Positions 36,688 through 46,779 of a stretch of DNA of 64,000 nucleotides are shown here, in pieces. A program made the position numbers and the translations under genes. The notes below the pieces were generated by a model that made no database searches, was not told the DNA's origin, and saw only the letters and a program-made list of their open reading frames with translations. The DNA is from Mycoplasma phocoenae (GTDB lineage Bacteria; Bacillota_I; Bacilli_A; Mycoplasmatales; Metamycoplasmataceae). The stretch covers positions 248,001 through 312,000 of the forward strand of contig NZ_CP051481.1 of the NCBI RefSeq assembly GCF_012934855.1, read 5' to 3'. Position 1 is the stretch's first letter. Each line of letters starts with the position of its first letter.

Positions 36688-38799
36688 ATGCAAAAAATTA
36701 AAAGAATATTAAAGATGTTATCTCCTATTGCAGTGTTAACTCCCTGTGTATTAGCATCAATTAGTTGTACATCACGCTTTGAACAAGAAGAAAGAGAAAA
36801 ATTAAGAATCGTTACATTTTATTCAAACGATGTAGAGAAAAAAAGATATAAAGCTTTAGTTGAAATTATTGATTCATACAATAAGTATGTAGATGAAAAT
36901 CAATCAAAAAATAGTGAACTAATGAAAATTGAACCTTATGTTTTAGGAAAAAATCATGAAGAAATGATTAGTAAATTGCGTTTGGGTTTAAGCAATAAAG
37001 ATAGTTCAAATTTAGGAAATTTAATACTGGCCTACCCATCAGTAGCTGTTGCTATAGCTGAATATGATATGAGTCTGGATTTCAATAATTCTACTAAAAA
37101 CATTTATGATAAATATACGAGTATTAACAAAAACTTGCTAGGATTGGATCCAAACAAAAAATGAGTACTTCCATTCGGAAGAAGTACAGAAATAATGACT
37201 ATTGACAAATTAGCATTGGCTCATATTATTAAACAAATTGACCAATACAACAAAAAAATAAATAACAAAAGCATAATTTCAACAGAAAATGCTAAAAAAA
37301 TAAATGAAGCAATAACTCAATATGACTCAAATTCAACGGATGAAAAAGAAAGAAATTTTATTGAAAATTATTGAAAAATTACCGAACAAAGTATACAAAA
37401 ACACTGAAATTCATTTGATCTATCTTATTTAGATGACTCAATTTTGGATTCGTATGATTCATTGTACAAATTTAGTCAATTCGTTAGCTTATTATTGAAT
37501 GAGTCGAATGCGCAAAACGACGTTTATACATTAGGATTTGATAATCCAATTAGTGAATTATATATGCAATTGTTCAATGAATCTGGAAACAATTGGGATG
37601 AATATTTTTTAAAACCAGATAAAAATAACAGTGTTAAATTAGATTACAAAAAAATTCTTAACGATAAAACAAGTAAAGAACATAAAATTTTCAAATCTAA
37701 GTTAAGTCAATTGTTGAATATTATCAATACTGGTAGAATGTATACTCAATATTCAAATGATTATTTTAATTCAGTGAGAATTCAAAAAGATCACAAAATA
37801 CTGTTTGCAATAAGCTCTTCCAGAGCAATAAATTACTATAAATATGCTCCGAATTTTTCTTTAACATACAAACAACAAAACATTTCTTATTTAGCGGATA
37901 ATGGTAACGGATTAAAATATCAAGATAACAATATCATTTGAGAATCTGGAAAATACAAAAAAGTAGTTTTAACAAATGATCATATAACAAATAATCAACG
38001 AAACAAAATTATTCAATTTGCCAAAGATGCAAAAGATATTCAGGTTTTATATAATGGTGCAAACGCTTTTGAATTATTTAAGAAAAACAAAAATGATTTA
38101 ATGAAAGTTTACATTAATACCGAATATGATAAAAAAGCTAAAAAAATGTTACCTTTAACACCTGAACAAATAAAAAAAATAGATGAAGTTGATCTTAATG
38201 TTTCCGATGTTGCCACATATAAACAAATGGTTGAAGAAGAAAAAAAACTTGCAAAAAATAAATACGAAATTATTTATTTAATTAAAAATATTGAAAAAAC
38301 TACTGAAAATTATAAAAAATTGAATGATAATGAAACATTTGTAACAACAACACCTAAATATAAAGAAAAGTCAAAAGATGTTCGTGGTACATATTTTGTT
38401 CAAGGACCTTCATTAATGGCCATGCATGCTAATCAGAAACAAAACAAAGCAACTCAGCATTTTGTTCAATGATTGTATGAACATAAAACAAATTATGATA
38501 AATATATAGCTACACCGGTAGAAAGATTTGCAAGCCAATCTGAATATATATTTCCTTCAGATAATTTTGGAAAATTATACAAAGATAAACATGTAAAAAA
38601 TAACGTTTTCAATGATATTCAAATTGAAAATCAAAAAAGCGATATGCTGCCTTTTGAAGAACCTGTAGATACTTCTAGTCAAATATTCAGAGAAGCCATA
38701 GAAGTTAATTTGAATTTAGCTATAAAAGATTCTTATAAAAAAGATAATCAATTAACTATCGATCAATTAATAATGAATATAAAAAACAAAATAAAATAA
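36688..38799 (+). CDS. Large ABC-transporter surface lipoprotein (paralog, intact)
   Basis: 703 residues. Lipobox ASISC (Cys27). Same layout as the broken gene at 22968: RFEQEEREKLRIVTFYSND at the mature start, LPFGRSTEIMTIDK, and a C-terminal GPSLMAMHANQKQNKATQHFVQ (compare GSIFGVHANEKEDKGTIKF). It is the likely solute-binding protein of the importer encoded just upstream. It has its own leaderless promoter, so expression can be uncoupled from the channel. It uses one TGG Trp (NNWDEY) among TGA Trp codons. Confidence 0.82.
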
Positions 38800-38804
38800 A
38801 AAAA

Positions 38805-38853
38805 ACAAGCTATTAAAGTGATTTAATATTTCACTTTAATAAAGCTGTTTTTT
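38805..38853 (+). terminator. Terminator of the second binding-protein gene
   Basis: Long imperfect stem pairing AACAAGCTATTAAAGTGA with TCACTTTAATAAAGCTGTT, then a T-run. Confidence 0.8.
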
Positions 38854-38861
38854 TATTTATT

Positions 38862-39746
38862 TTATTCGTTAAAAATCCCAATAATAGGCCCGTTAGATAA
38901 ACCTAAGTTTTTTTGCAGACTATCTAATAAACTATTTTTTAATTTGTCTAAATCTTCAATGCTATTCATTTTTAAAGCAAATTCCAAACAAGCGTCTAAT
39001 AATCCATTAAATTCTGGTGAATCAATCACATTAAATGTTACCGATGCCATGGCAATAAATAATTTTTTAATTTCATTTATATTGAATACTGGAGATATGT
39101 TGTTGTTTACGTCTTTTAATTGACTTATCAATGTATCCATTAATAATTTTTTATTTTGTTTTAAATAATCCACAATTGCTTTTTTAAAATTTTTTCAATT
39201 TTTTTGTAATTTTATTTTGATGTTATTAAAATCTTCAGGATTCATATTTTCCGAATCCATTTCTAAATATTTAGTAAGAATATTTGTAATCTCTTCATGA
39301 TGATTAATATCAAATTTTTGAAGGTTTTCATAATTTAATTGAACTTTGTCATATTCAGTTTTTAATTGACCAATCATTTTATTGTATAAAGCATCGATTT
39401 TTATTAGAATATTGTTTCACTCTGAATTGTTTTCTATTTTCAATAATGATGAATATGTTAAATCTTTTTTCTTTGCTTCTTCAATGAAATTTAAAATTTT
39501 TTGTTTTTTATTTTCTTCGGTTAATTGAGCGATATCAAATTGTAATTTAACACCGGCAAAATCCAATGTTTTTTCATTATCAGTACCTTTTATTTTACCT
39601 TCCACTTGGTTCAGTACATTAATAAGCATTTTATCGCTTTTTTCCTCTTTATTTACCACATTATCACAAGATATCATTGCTACTGGTGCTGTTAATGTTA
39701 CGGCAGTTAGTGCGCCGTATTTTAATATTAGGTTTTTATATTTCAT
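38862..39746 (-). CDS. Lipoprotein of unknown function
   Basis: 294 residues. Signal peptide MKYKNLILKYGALTAVTL with lipobox AMISC (Cys27), so a surface-anchored protein. The mature part is helix-rich, with Lys, Asn and Glu, and has no domain I know; predicted helices occur at ~60-100 and ~135-180 and near the C-terminus. RBS AAAGGAAAA. Faces the binding-protein gene and precedes ackA on the opposite strand orientation group. Possibly a surface antigen. Confidence 0.75.
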
Positions 39747-39841
39747 AATTTTTCCTTTGTTTCATTTCTAATTTAATTATATTAAAAATACCATTAAAAA
39801 AACAACCAAAAAAGAGGTTATCTTTTTTTTGGTGTGTTAAT

Positions 39842-41017
39842 TTATAAGTTTTTTGCGTCAGTAGCAATCATTAATTCTTCGTCTGTACGAATTACATATA
39901 CTGGAATTTCACTTTCAGGTGATGAAATTAATCAGTAATCTCCACCTCTTTCAAGGTTTTTTTCATCTAATTTAACGTTGTATGAGTGAATTCTATCAAT
40001 AATGTTTTGTCTTGCAGATGCACCGTTTTCACCAATACCAGCAGTAAATACAATAGCGTCTGGTTTGTTTTGAATTTTGTTTAAATAATTTGCTAAATAA
40101 TCAGCTGATTTTTGAGCAAATAAATCAAGAGCGAATTTAGCACGAGGATTTGTTTCTGCTTTTTCTTCTAAATCACGCATATCACTTGAAACACCACTCA
40201 CACCTAATAATCCTGATTGATTATTCAATATGTTTGCAGCTTCATCAATGGTTATGTTTAATTCTTTTGATAAGTATACTGGAATAGATGGATCAACATC
40301 ACCACATCTTGTTCCCATCATTACACCACTTAAAGGAGTGAATCCCATTGTTGTGTCAATTGATTGTGAATCTTTAACAGCACATAATGATGAACCGTTA
40401 CCTAAGTGTAAGTTTACAAAGTTAACTTTTTCTTTATTTAAGATTTGCTCTAATTTTCATGTTATGAAACGGTGACTGATTCCGTGGAAACCGTATTTAC
40501 GAATAGCGTGTTTGTCTGCTATGTCCTTATTGATTGCGTATGTGTAATTAATTTCAGGAATAGTTGCGTGGAATCCTGTATCAACCGTCATAGTTAATTT
40601 TGCATTTGGCAATAATTTTTTAAAAGCTTCAATAGTTTGGATAGCACCTGGGTTATGTAATGGTGCTAATTTTGTATATTCTTTAATAGAATTTAAAACT
40701 TCTTCAGTAATGATTGTTGATTTCATTAAGTTTGGACCGGCATTAACCACTCTAAATCCAACTGTGTGAATTTCTTCTAATGATTCAACAACATTGTTTT
40801 CTTTTCATTGATTCATTACTGCTTTAACAGCTTCTTCATGGTTTTTTAATTCGATGTCTTGTGTAAATTTTTGGTCATTGAATTTACAGATGATTCTACC
40901 GTCAACATTGATTCTTTCAGCAAGACCTGAAGCAATAACTTTTAAATCTTGTTCTGTGAAAAGAGATCATTTCATTGAAGAAGAACCAGCATTTATAACT
41001 AATATTTTCTTATTCAT
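39842..41017 (-). CDS. ackA: Acetate kinase
   Basis: 391 residues. Signature 1 ILVINAGSSSMKWSLF (N-terminal, with one TGA Trp) and signature 2 FHGISHRFITW; also NLHLGNGSSLCAV and TMGFTPLSGVMMGTR. Acetyl phosphate + ADP gives acetate + ATP, a substrate-level ATP step. Start ATG 41017 with AAAGGAAAA upstream. No pta gene is adjacent in this window. In an arginine-using mycoplasma it adds to the ATP from carbamate kinase. Confidence 0.95.
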
Positions 41018-41127
41018 TGTTTTCCTTTTCGTCTTTTGTAATTTTAATTTGATATTTTTTAATTCAAATTAATATTACAATTATAACGCATTAATTAATT
41101 TTTCCAAACTATTAAAAAAAGCAATAA

Positions 41128-41153
41128 AAAATCAGCCGATTTGACTGATTTTA
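41128..41153 (-). terminator. Terminator of the Bax-inhibitor-like gene
   Basis: Minus strand: AAAATCAG / CTGATTTT with a 9-base loop and T-run, overlapping the stop codon. Confidence 0.7.
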
Positions 41154-41978
41154 TTTTGAATTTCTGAAAAATACTCTCATCATTTTTCAAATCAATGTTA
41201 TAAATAGTAAATAAATATTGAAGGCAAAAATGATACTTGAAGTCATTATTATTTTCTTTTCATCTGGAATTTTATTTTCTGTTAGTGAGTTACTGAATTT
41301 TCTAATCATTTCAAAATTGACTCCAATGATTGCTGTGACAGCCATAATTGTTAATGCAAGATATACATTATAAAATAATTCGCCTGCACCAGTAAAGATT
41401 AAAAAGTAAGAAACAATGAAACATATTAATCCGGCTATTAACGCTATTGAAATAAGTCAATAATATTTAGAAAAATTTATTTTTCCAAAATAAGCTAATA
41501 CACCCATTGTTATAACAATCAGTACTGGTATTGCAAATGTACAAACTATTTTGTATCCTTCGATGTTAGTATACATTTGAACAAACATAGTTACAACTGT
41601 TAAGTTAAACGTTGCTACAGCAACCATAAGTGAATAACCTATTAAAGCTCCTACTCAATTAATTTTTTCCACTCGCTTGTATGAAAATACCATTTGTAAT
41701 ACTAATGAAAGAATAAATTGAAAAATCAATGTTGCAATAAATATCAATGAAAGCATCGAAGCTGAATTACTTGTTTGGTCAAAAGCATTTGCTGCTAGTT
41801 TTTGAACTGCGGGTATTGCAGTTAATACACCAGCAAATAAAACAGTAATAAGCATACCAATGCCTAAAAATATACTTGTTAAACCTAACAATTTGTGTTG
41901 TGTTTTTGTATTAGCGATTGTTTTATAAGTGGTATTGCTGTAATTTCCGCCATTGTACTCTGTGTCGTATTCGTACAT
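41151..41978 (-). CDS. Bax inhibitor-1/YccA-family membrane protein
   Basis: 275 residues, seven hydrophobic segments after a Tyr/Asn/Gly-rich cytoplasmic start (MYEYDTEYNGGNYSN). Segments include LGLTSIFLGIGMLITVLFAGVL, SMLSLIFIATLIFQFILSLVL and FAIPVLIVITMGVLAYF. The length and helix count match the UPF0005/BI-1 group, whose members behave as pH-sensitive calcium leak channels. The bacterial role is poorly known. Followed on the strand by ackA's 3' region, upstream neighbour whiA, 14 bases away. Confidence 0.75.
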
Positions 41979-41991
41979 ATTTCTCCTTATG

Positions 41992-42822
41992 TTAATTTTT
42001 ATTTAAACTATTATCATTATAAAATTTTATTATTTTTTTTATATAGTAATAAATAACACTTTTTGACTTTTTAATACCCTTTTCTTCCAATAAAATTACC
42101 AAATCATTTAAACTTGATCCTAAGTCTTCGTTTTTTAATTTATATACAATCATTTGTTCTTTGGTAAAATTTTGTTCTTGTTTATTATTTATTACTCATT
42201 CGTATGCTTTGTTAAATTCTACATTAACTTTTGCTATTTTTTTTAAGTTGTAATAATCAAAATTGATTAATCTATTTGTTGAATTTTTCATATCTCTTTC
42301 AATTTTGACTTTTTCAAATTGGAAGTATGATTCTATGGCTCCGATAGCTTTCAAAAAATCGCAAATTTGTTCCACTTTTTTAATATAAAGAATTTGATAT
42401 TCTTTGCGTTTAGTATATTTAAATTGAAGGCCATATGGTGATAAGATTTTAACAATTTCATCAGCCTTTAATTTATTTTGGACTTTTATTTCTAAGTGAT
42501 AAAGTGTTGAATTAACATCACTTACACTTCCCGTGACTAAAAATAACCCGGCAAAAAAATCTTGCTGTTTTTTAATTCTTTTATTCATAAAATCTTTTGA
42601 AACTGTAAATGAGATCCCGTTTTTACGTGGTTGTTCATATTTAATTAAAACTAAATCTAGCGCTTGTTTTATGTATGAAAGAACATCAGCGTTATTAATT
42701 ATTAAAAATATGTTTGCGTGTTCATTTTTTGAATAAATAATCCCACGAATGAATTCTTCAATATTTCTTTGTGTTAATTTTAATTTAATAATTTCGTCTT
42801 TAATTTCTTGTGTGAAAGTCAT
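41992..42822 (-). CDS. whiA: DNA-binding protein WhiA
   Basis: 276 residues. N-terminal LAGLIDADG-like domain (TFTQEIKDEI start; FIRGIIYSKNEHANIFL; KKQQDFFAGLFLVTGSVSD) followed by a C-terminal helix-turn-helix (NLKKIAKVNVEFNKAYEWVI, then LGSSLNDLVILLEEKGIKKS). The family binds DNA and affects cell division and envelope genes in Gram-positives. The endonuclease-like active site is not conserved in the family. Its start is next to tRNA-Ser. Confidence 0.88.
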
Positions 42823-42848
42823 TTAATAGCCTTTCTATATTAAAAAAA

Positions 42849-42939
42849 TGGCGGATAGTAAGGGATTTGAACCCTTGAACGTCGTTAAACGTTATTTGTT
42901 TTCGAGACAAACCTCTTCAGCCACTCGAGCAACTATCCG
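42849..42939 (-). tRNA. tRNA-Ser (anticodon CGA), CCA encoded
   Basis: 91 bases on the minus strand with a 7-bp acceptor stem (CGGATAG / CTATCCG), D-arm GCTCGAGTGGCTGAAGAGG region, anticodon loop with CGA (reads UCG), long variable arm with stem AACG/CGTT, T-loop GGTTCAAATCC and a genomic CCA tail. The long variable arm and the anticodon identify serine. Confidence 0.95.
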
Positions 42940-43006
42940 TATATATGCTTATTAATTTTATAAAAAATTAAATAAATATTGATTAAACAATGTATTTAAT
43001 TTGATT

Positions 43007-43172
43007 ATTGACAAAAAAATAAAAAAAAGCGACTCCCTATTTTCCCTTTACGGTATCGTCGGCGTTGTAGGTCTTAACTGCTGAGTTCGGGATGGGATCA
43101 GGTGGGCCCCTACGCTATGGTCGCTATGGTTAAATAATACACTAAAAAAAATAATTTGTTGCAAAAAAAATA
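43007..43172. repeat. Direct repeat unit 1 carrying 5S rRNA
   Basis: 166 bases nearly identical to 43297-43463 (one extra A in the second). Contains the 5S gene plus its promoter and a short T-run on the minus strand. Confidence 0.9.
43027..43129 (-). rRNA. rrf: 5S ribosomal RNA, copy 1
   Basis: Minus strand, about 103 bases. 5' end CCATAGCGACCATAGCG pairs with the 3' end GGGAGTCGC; loop regions CCCATCCCGAACTCAGCAG and CCGACGATACCG are the conserved 5S core. Exact ends are estimates. It is not next to 16S or 23S genes in this window, which is known in several mycoplasmas. Confidence 0.93.
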
Positions 43173-43227
43173 TTTTTTTTATTTTCTTTTTTAAACTATT
43201 TATTTATAAATAGTGTATATTATAAGA

Positions 43228-43294
43228 GCGATGAGCCGCATCGAGTGTTAAAACTCGTATGTACCGCCTTACTTATGTAAGGTGTTTTTTTTAT
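43228..43294 (+). ncRNA. Candidate small RNA between the 5S copies
   Basis: About 67 bases on the plus strand, unique between the two 5S repeats. Three stems in a row: CGATG/CATCG, CGAGT/ACTCG (sharing bases with the first), and a terminator ACCGCCTTAC-TTAT-GTAAGGTG followed by eight T. A TATATT/TATTAT -10-like box is at 43216-43223. No protein gene is directly downstream before the antisense 5S copy, so it is more likely an independent transcript than a leader. No family recognised. Confidence 0.4.
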
Positions 43295-43296
43295 TT

Positions 43297-43463
43297 ATTG
43301 ACAAAAAAATAAAAAAAAAGCGACTCCCTATTTTCCCTTTACGGTATCGTCGGCGTTGTAGGTCTTAACTGCTGAGTTCGGGATGGGATCAGGTGGGCCC
43401 CTACGCTATGGTCGCTATGGTTAAATAATACACTAAAAAAAATAATTTGTTGCAAAAAAAATA
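43297..43463. repeat. Direct repeat unit 2 carrying 5S rRNA
   Basis: 167 bases, offset 291 from unit 1; identical over the 5S gene and its upstream promoter region, with one extra A in the A/T run at the 3' end. Confidence 0.9.
43318..43420 (-). rRNA. rrf: 5S ribosomal RNA, copy 2
   Basis: Identical to copy 1 over the whole visible core. On the minus strand the repeat also holds TTGCAA and TATTAT elements just before the 5' end, so each copy has its own promoter. Confidence 0.93.
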
Positions 43464-43503
43464 AAAATTTTTATAAATATTTTTTCCCTCCTTGTTTTTA
43501 AAT

Positions 43504-43509
43504 TAAAAT
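43504..43509 (+). promoter_or_regulatory. -10 box of the Nudix gene (leaderless geometry)
   Basis: TAAAAT, then 6 bases, then ATG 43516; no ribosome binding site between. Confidence 0.5.
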
Positions 43510-43515
43510 TGAACT

Positions 43516-44061
43516 ATGGAAAAATCAAAAATTTTATATGAAAATAAATGAATTAATTTATACGAAACCTCAAACGGTTTTGTTTATGCACAAAGAAAAG
43601 GAGTTGACAGTATTGCTTGTTTATGCATAAGGAAGCAAAAAAATAATGAATATGAATTTTTAATTCATTATCAACCCTTGCCTGAAATTGTTTTAAAACA
43701 AAGATGAGATACTTGTTTCCCTTGTGTTATTACAGGTAGTATAGAATTAAATGAAAATCCCTTAAATGCTGCTATAAGAGAGATTTATGAAGAAGGAGGT
43801 ATTAAAGTTGGGGTTAATAATTTAATTGCTGAAAACAAGTTTGTTTCAACAACCCAAATGAATGAAACTGTTTATGCATATTTATTTGATGTAACAAATT
43901 TAAAGCAAGAAATACCCCAAAATGATGATTCAATTTTTGAAAGCGTTTCCTATAATGCATGAATTAGTGAACAAAAACTTCGTGATATTATACAAAATAA
44001 GCTAACATTATCATCTTTATCCAATTTATACAATCTTTTTATAATAACCAAAACACAATAA
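43516..44061 (+). CDS. Nudix-family pyrophosphatase
   Basis: 181 residues. The Nudix box runs from GSIELNENPLNAAI to REIYEEGGI at residues ~75-97 and has all key Gly, Glu and Arg positions. Such enzymes hydrolyse nucleoside diphosphate-X compounds (ADP-ribose, NADH or damaged nucleotides). The N-terminal strand part (NLYETSNGFVYAQRKGVDS) suggests the ADP-ribose pyrophosphatase group. Three TGA Trp codons. It has its own promoter and ends with a GC-rich hairpin and a terminator. Confidence 0.85.
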
Positions 44062-44081
44062 ACAATGCTTAATATATAAAT

Positions 44082-44109
44082 ATATGCGCACGCCTACGCG
44101 CGCGCATAT
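44082..44109. other. GC-rich alternating purine-pyrimidine inverted repeat
   Basis: ATATGCGCACGC / GCGCGCGCATAT with a 4-base centre CTAC and one mismatch, right after the Nudix stop. It is a very strong hairpin in a genome of low GC and has no T-run, so not a normal terminator. Confidence 0.7.
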
Positions 44110-44172
44110 GTTTAAAAATACCATAATTTTACAAAAATTTGTTATAAAAATGTCTAATCATTTGTTATATAT

Positions 44173-44198
44173 AAAATAACGCCATGGTTATTTTTTTA
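44173..44198 (+). terminator. Terminator upstream of the first DDAH-like gene
   Basis: AAATAAC / GTTATTT with loop GCCATG, followed by seven T. Confidence 0.7.
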
Positions 44199-44233
44199 TA
44201 CAAGACTTTAAATAATAATATCGCTTTTTTGGT

Positions 44234-44239
44234 GTACAA
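44234..44239 (+). promoter_or_regulatory. Putative -10 box of the first DDAH-like gene
   Basis: TACAAT followed by a 60-70-base leader to ATG 44307, unlike the leaderless genes here. The leader contains the repeat AGAGTT ... AACTCT. RBS AAAGAGGAAAA follows. Confidence 0.4.
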
Positions 44240-44306
44240 TCTAAGTATATAGAGTTAAAAAACTCTGTATAAGAGAGAAAAAAAGAGATATAAAGAAAGA
44301 GGAAAA

Positions 44307-45113
44307 ATGAAAAAATTTGAAGATATAATAGTTAGAACACCAGCTGGAAGCATGGTAGACGGAATTTCATCAGGTCTATACAACCAAACACCAGTTGATT
44401 ACGAATTAGCTAAAGAACAACACAAAATTTACATTAAAACATTAGAAGAAGCAGGACTAAAAGTTCGTGTAACAGAAAAATTAGAAAAATTCCCAGACTC
44501 ATGTTTCGTAGAAGATACAGCAGTTATCGTTCCAGGACGTGAATTAGCAATCTTAACAAACCCAGGGGCAGATTCACGTAATGGTGAAAAAGAATTTATG
44601 TTACCAGTATTAAGAGAATACTTCCCAGAAGACAAAATTAAAAAAATTACTTCTCCAGGTACATTAGATGGTGGAGATGTTATGATGGTTGGAGATACAT
44701 ACTTCGTAGGTATGTCAGAACGTACAAACGACGAAGGAATTAGACAATTCCACAACTTCTTAGCAGAAATTGGTAAAAAAGTAGTTCCAGTTCCTATGAC
44801 AGAAATGTTACACCTAAAAACCGGAGTTAACTACTTAGAACATAATAACTTATTAATTTCAGGTGAATTCTTAGACTACCCAACATTTAAAGACTTTAAC
44901 CAAGTTGTTGTTGACGAACCAGGTGAAGAATATGCAGCAAACTGTATCTGAGTAAATGATACAATTATTGTTCCATCAGGATACCCTGTTTTAGAAGCTA
45001 AAGTAAGAGCTCTTAAAAAATCAGATGGTCAACCATATAGAGTTGTAACATGTGATACTTCAGAATACAAAAAACTTGATGGTGGATTAAGCTGTCTATC
45101 ATTAAGATTCTAA
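44307..45113 (+). CDS. Dimethylarginine dimethylaminohydrolase (DDAH)-like guanidino hydrolase 1
   Basis: 268 residues, the DDAH size, not the ~410 of arginine deiminase. Motifs align with Pseudomonas and human DDAH: IVRTPAGSMVDGI at the start, FPDSCFVEDTAV (substrate-binding Asp/Glu/Asp), LDGGD (Asp121, human-like), ERTNDEG (Arg), LHLKTG (His169), and the C-terminal DTSEYKKLDGGLSCLSLRF with nucleophile Cys263. The catalytic set is complete. Known DDAH reaction: methylated L-arginine gives citrulline plus methylamines. The next genes are a second copy and arcB-arcC, which use citrulline. Codon use (AAC, TTC, TAC) suggests high expression. Confidence 0.85.
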
Positions 45114-45118
45114 TCATT

Positions 45119-45149
45119 CAAAAAGGCGGTGTTTCACTTGCCTTTTTTT
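45119..45149 (+). terminator. Terminator between the two DDAH-like genes
   Basis: AAAAGGC / GCCTTTTT with a 12-base loop and T-run. The two copies may be separate or partly linked by read-through. Confidence 0.6.
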
Positions 45150-45179
45150 ACTACCACAAACAAACACACAGGAGAAAAT

Positions 45180-45980
45180 ATGAATTCAGTTCAATATAAA
45201 AGATTTATTGTACGTAAACCAGGAAAATCAATGGTTGACGGTATTAATGATTGAGGAGAATTAGCAAATTTAGGAAAACCAGTATTTGCTAACGCCCTAA
45301 AACAATGAGAAGATTATGTAAAAAGCATTAAATCACTTGGAATCGAAGTAATCGAATTACCAGCATTAGAAGAATACCCAGATTCATGCTTTGTTGAAGA
45401 CCCAGTAGTGGTTGTTCCAGGGGAAATGGCTATTATGACAAATCCAGGAGACAAAACACGTAATGGTGAAAAATTGGCAATGGAAGAAACAATTAAAAAA
45501 TTATTCCCAGCTGACAAAATTAAACACATTACAGCGCCAGGATTAATGGATGGTGGAGACGTATTACCAATTGGTGACACATTTTACATTGGTTTGAGTA
45601 AACGTACAAACCAAGCAGCTATCGACCAATTTGGAGAATTTGTTAAACCTTTAGGCAAAAAAGTAGTAGGAGTACCAGTTAACGACTTTTTACACCTAAA
45701 AACCGGAACAACATACATTGGAAACAATAATTTATTAGTAACAAGAGAATTTAGAACAGCTGAAGTATTTAAAGACTTTAATTTAATTATGGTTCCAGAT
45801 GAAGAAGACTACGCTGTAAATGTAATTAACATAAATGGAACAATTTTCATGCCAGCTGGATATCCAAAAACAAAAGCAATGCTAGAAAAACTAGAAGGAT
45901 ACAAAGGAATCGTAGAATCAGATACATCAGAATACAAAAAAATTGACGGTGGATTCACTTGTTTATCAGTAAGATTCTAA
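45180..45980 (+). CDS. DDAH-like guanidino hydrolase 2
   Basis: 266 residues, clearly homologous to the preceding gene but not a recent copy (the N-terminus and the ANCIWVND segment differ; here it is VNVININGTIF). The catalytic set is kept: YPDSCFVEDPVV, MDGGD (Asp124), KRTNQ (Arg), FLHLKTG (His172) and DGGFTCLSVRF (Cys261). The long-lasting pair suggests different substrates, or a heteromeric enzyme. RBS GGAGAAAAT. It is followed by a terminator and a 720-base gene-free stretch before arcB. Confidence 0.83.
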
Positions 45981-45995
45981 TCTTTATATATACAT

Positions 45996-46030
45996 CAAAA
46001 ATGCAGATTATCATATGCTGCATTTTTTTG
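45996..46030 (+). terminator. Terminator of the second DDAH-like gene
   Basis: AAAATGCAG / CTGCATTTT with an 11-base loop and seven T. Confidence 0.75.
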
Positions 46031-46779
46031 TTTAAATTTATAAGGAAAATACATGAGCAAAAATAAAACTATTACTAATAAATTATATTTCTAAACAACG
46101 TGAAGCACTGAGACAACTTTACCGCAAGTCCATTAAATAATAGGTCAATTAGTAACAATAAAAAAAGAAATACACCCTAATTAAAATCACATAAATTTTA
46201 AAAAAATAGTAAAAATTTACAATAAATAAACTTTAATTATTTAAACATAATTAAGGTTTTAATTTTTATTAAAAAATACCTTTAAATTAATTCGACATGA
46301 ATTTAAATCATTAAATTATAATGCGTTGAATTTGTTAACTACATCTAAAAAAAATATAAAAAAATTTTGTTCGCAGATATTGTGCATAAAAAAACAACCA
46401 GTAAAAATTGCATATAAATTGTTTTTTAAACGATATAAGAAATAATAATTAAAAATCGCGCTCTTGTATATATAAATTGTAAAAATATTTGTAAATTAAT
46501 TTTAAATAAAAATGGAAAAGAAAAAAATATTAAATTTGGATTTAATTAAAGTCTAATAAATAAAAATAAAAAAACCAAAATTTGCTTTATTAATAGTTGC
46601 TTTTTTATATTTTTGTAATATTGCTTCAAAATCGTTTGAATTTATAAAAAACAGCTTTCTATATAAATGGACTAAATACTTTACAAAGGATCGCAAATTT
46701 AGTAAAATTTAGGTATATTTATAAAATCTTATAAATATGTAATTACATAAAATTTTTATAACAATATTTAAGGAGAAAA
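46031..46779. other. Gene-free stretch with a remnant start site
   Basis: No gene. AAGGAAAAT and ATG at 46053 open a frame for MSKNKTITNKLYF that stops at once; many stops follow in all frames. The sequence is A/T-rich and resembles a decayed gene plus the arcB leader. A near palindrome occurs at about 46228-46260. Confidence 0.55.

Noticed and set aside
43228-43294. A riboswitch controlling a downstream gene
   Set aside because: It ends in a terminator and the next plus-strand gene (Nudix) is 220 bases away with its own promoter-like box; no known aptamer core recognised.
44307-45980. Calling the two genes arginine deiminase (arcA copies)
   Set aside because: Only 266-268 residues; they lack the ADI signatures seen in the real gene at 60572 (FTRDPF, MGNARC) and match DDAH motifs instead.
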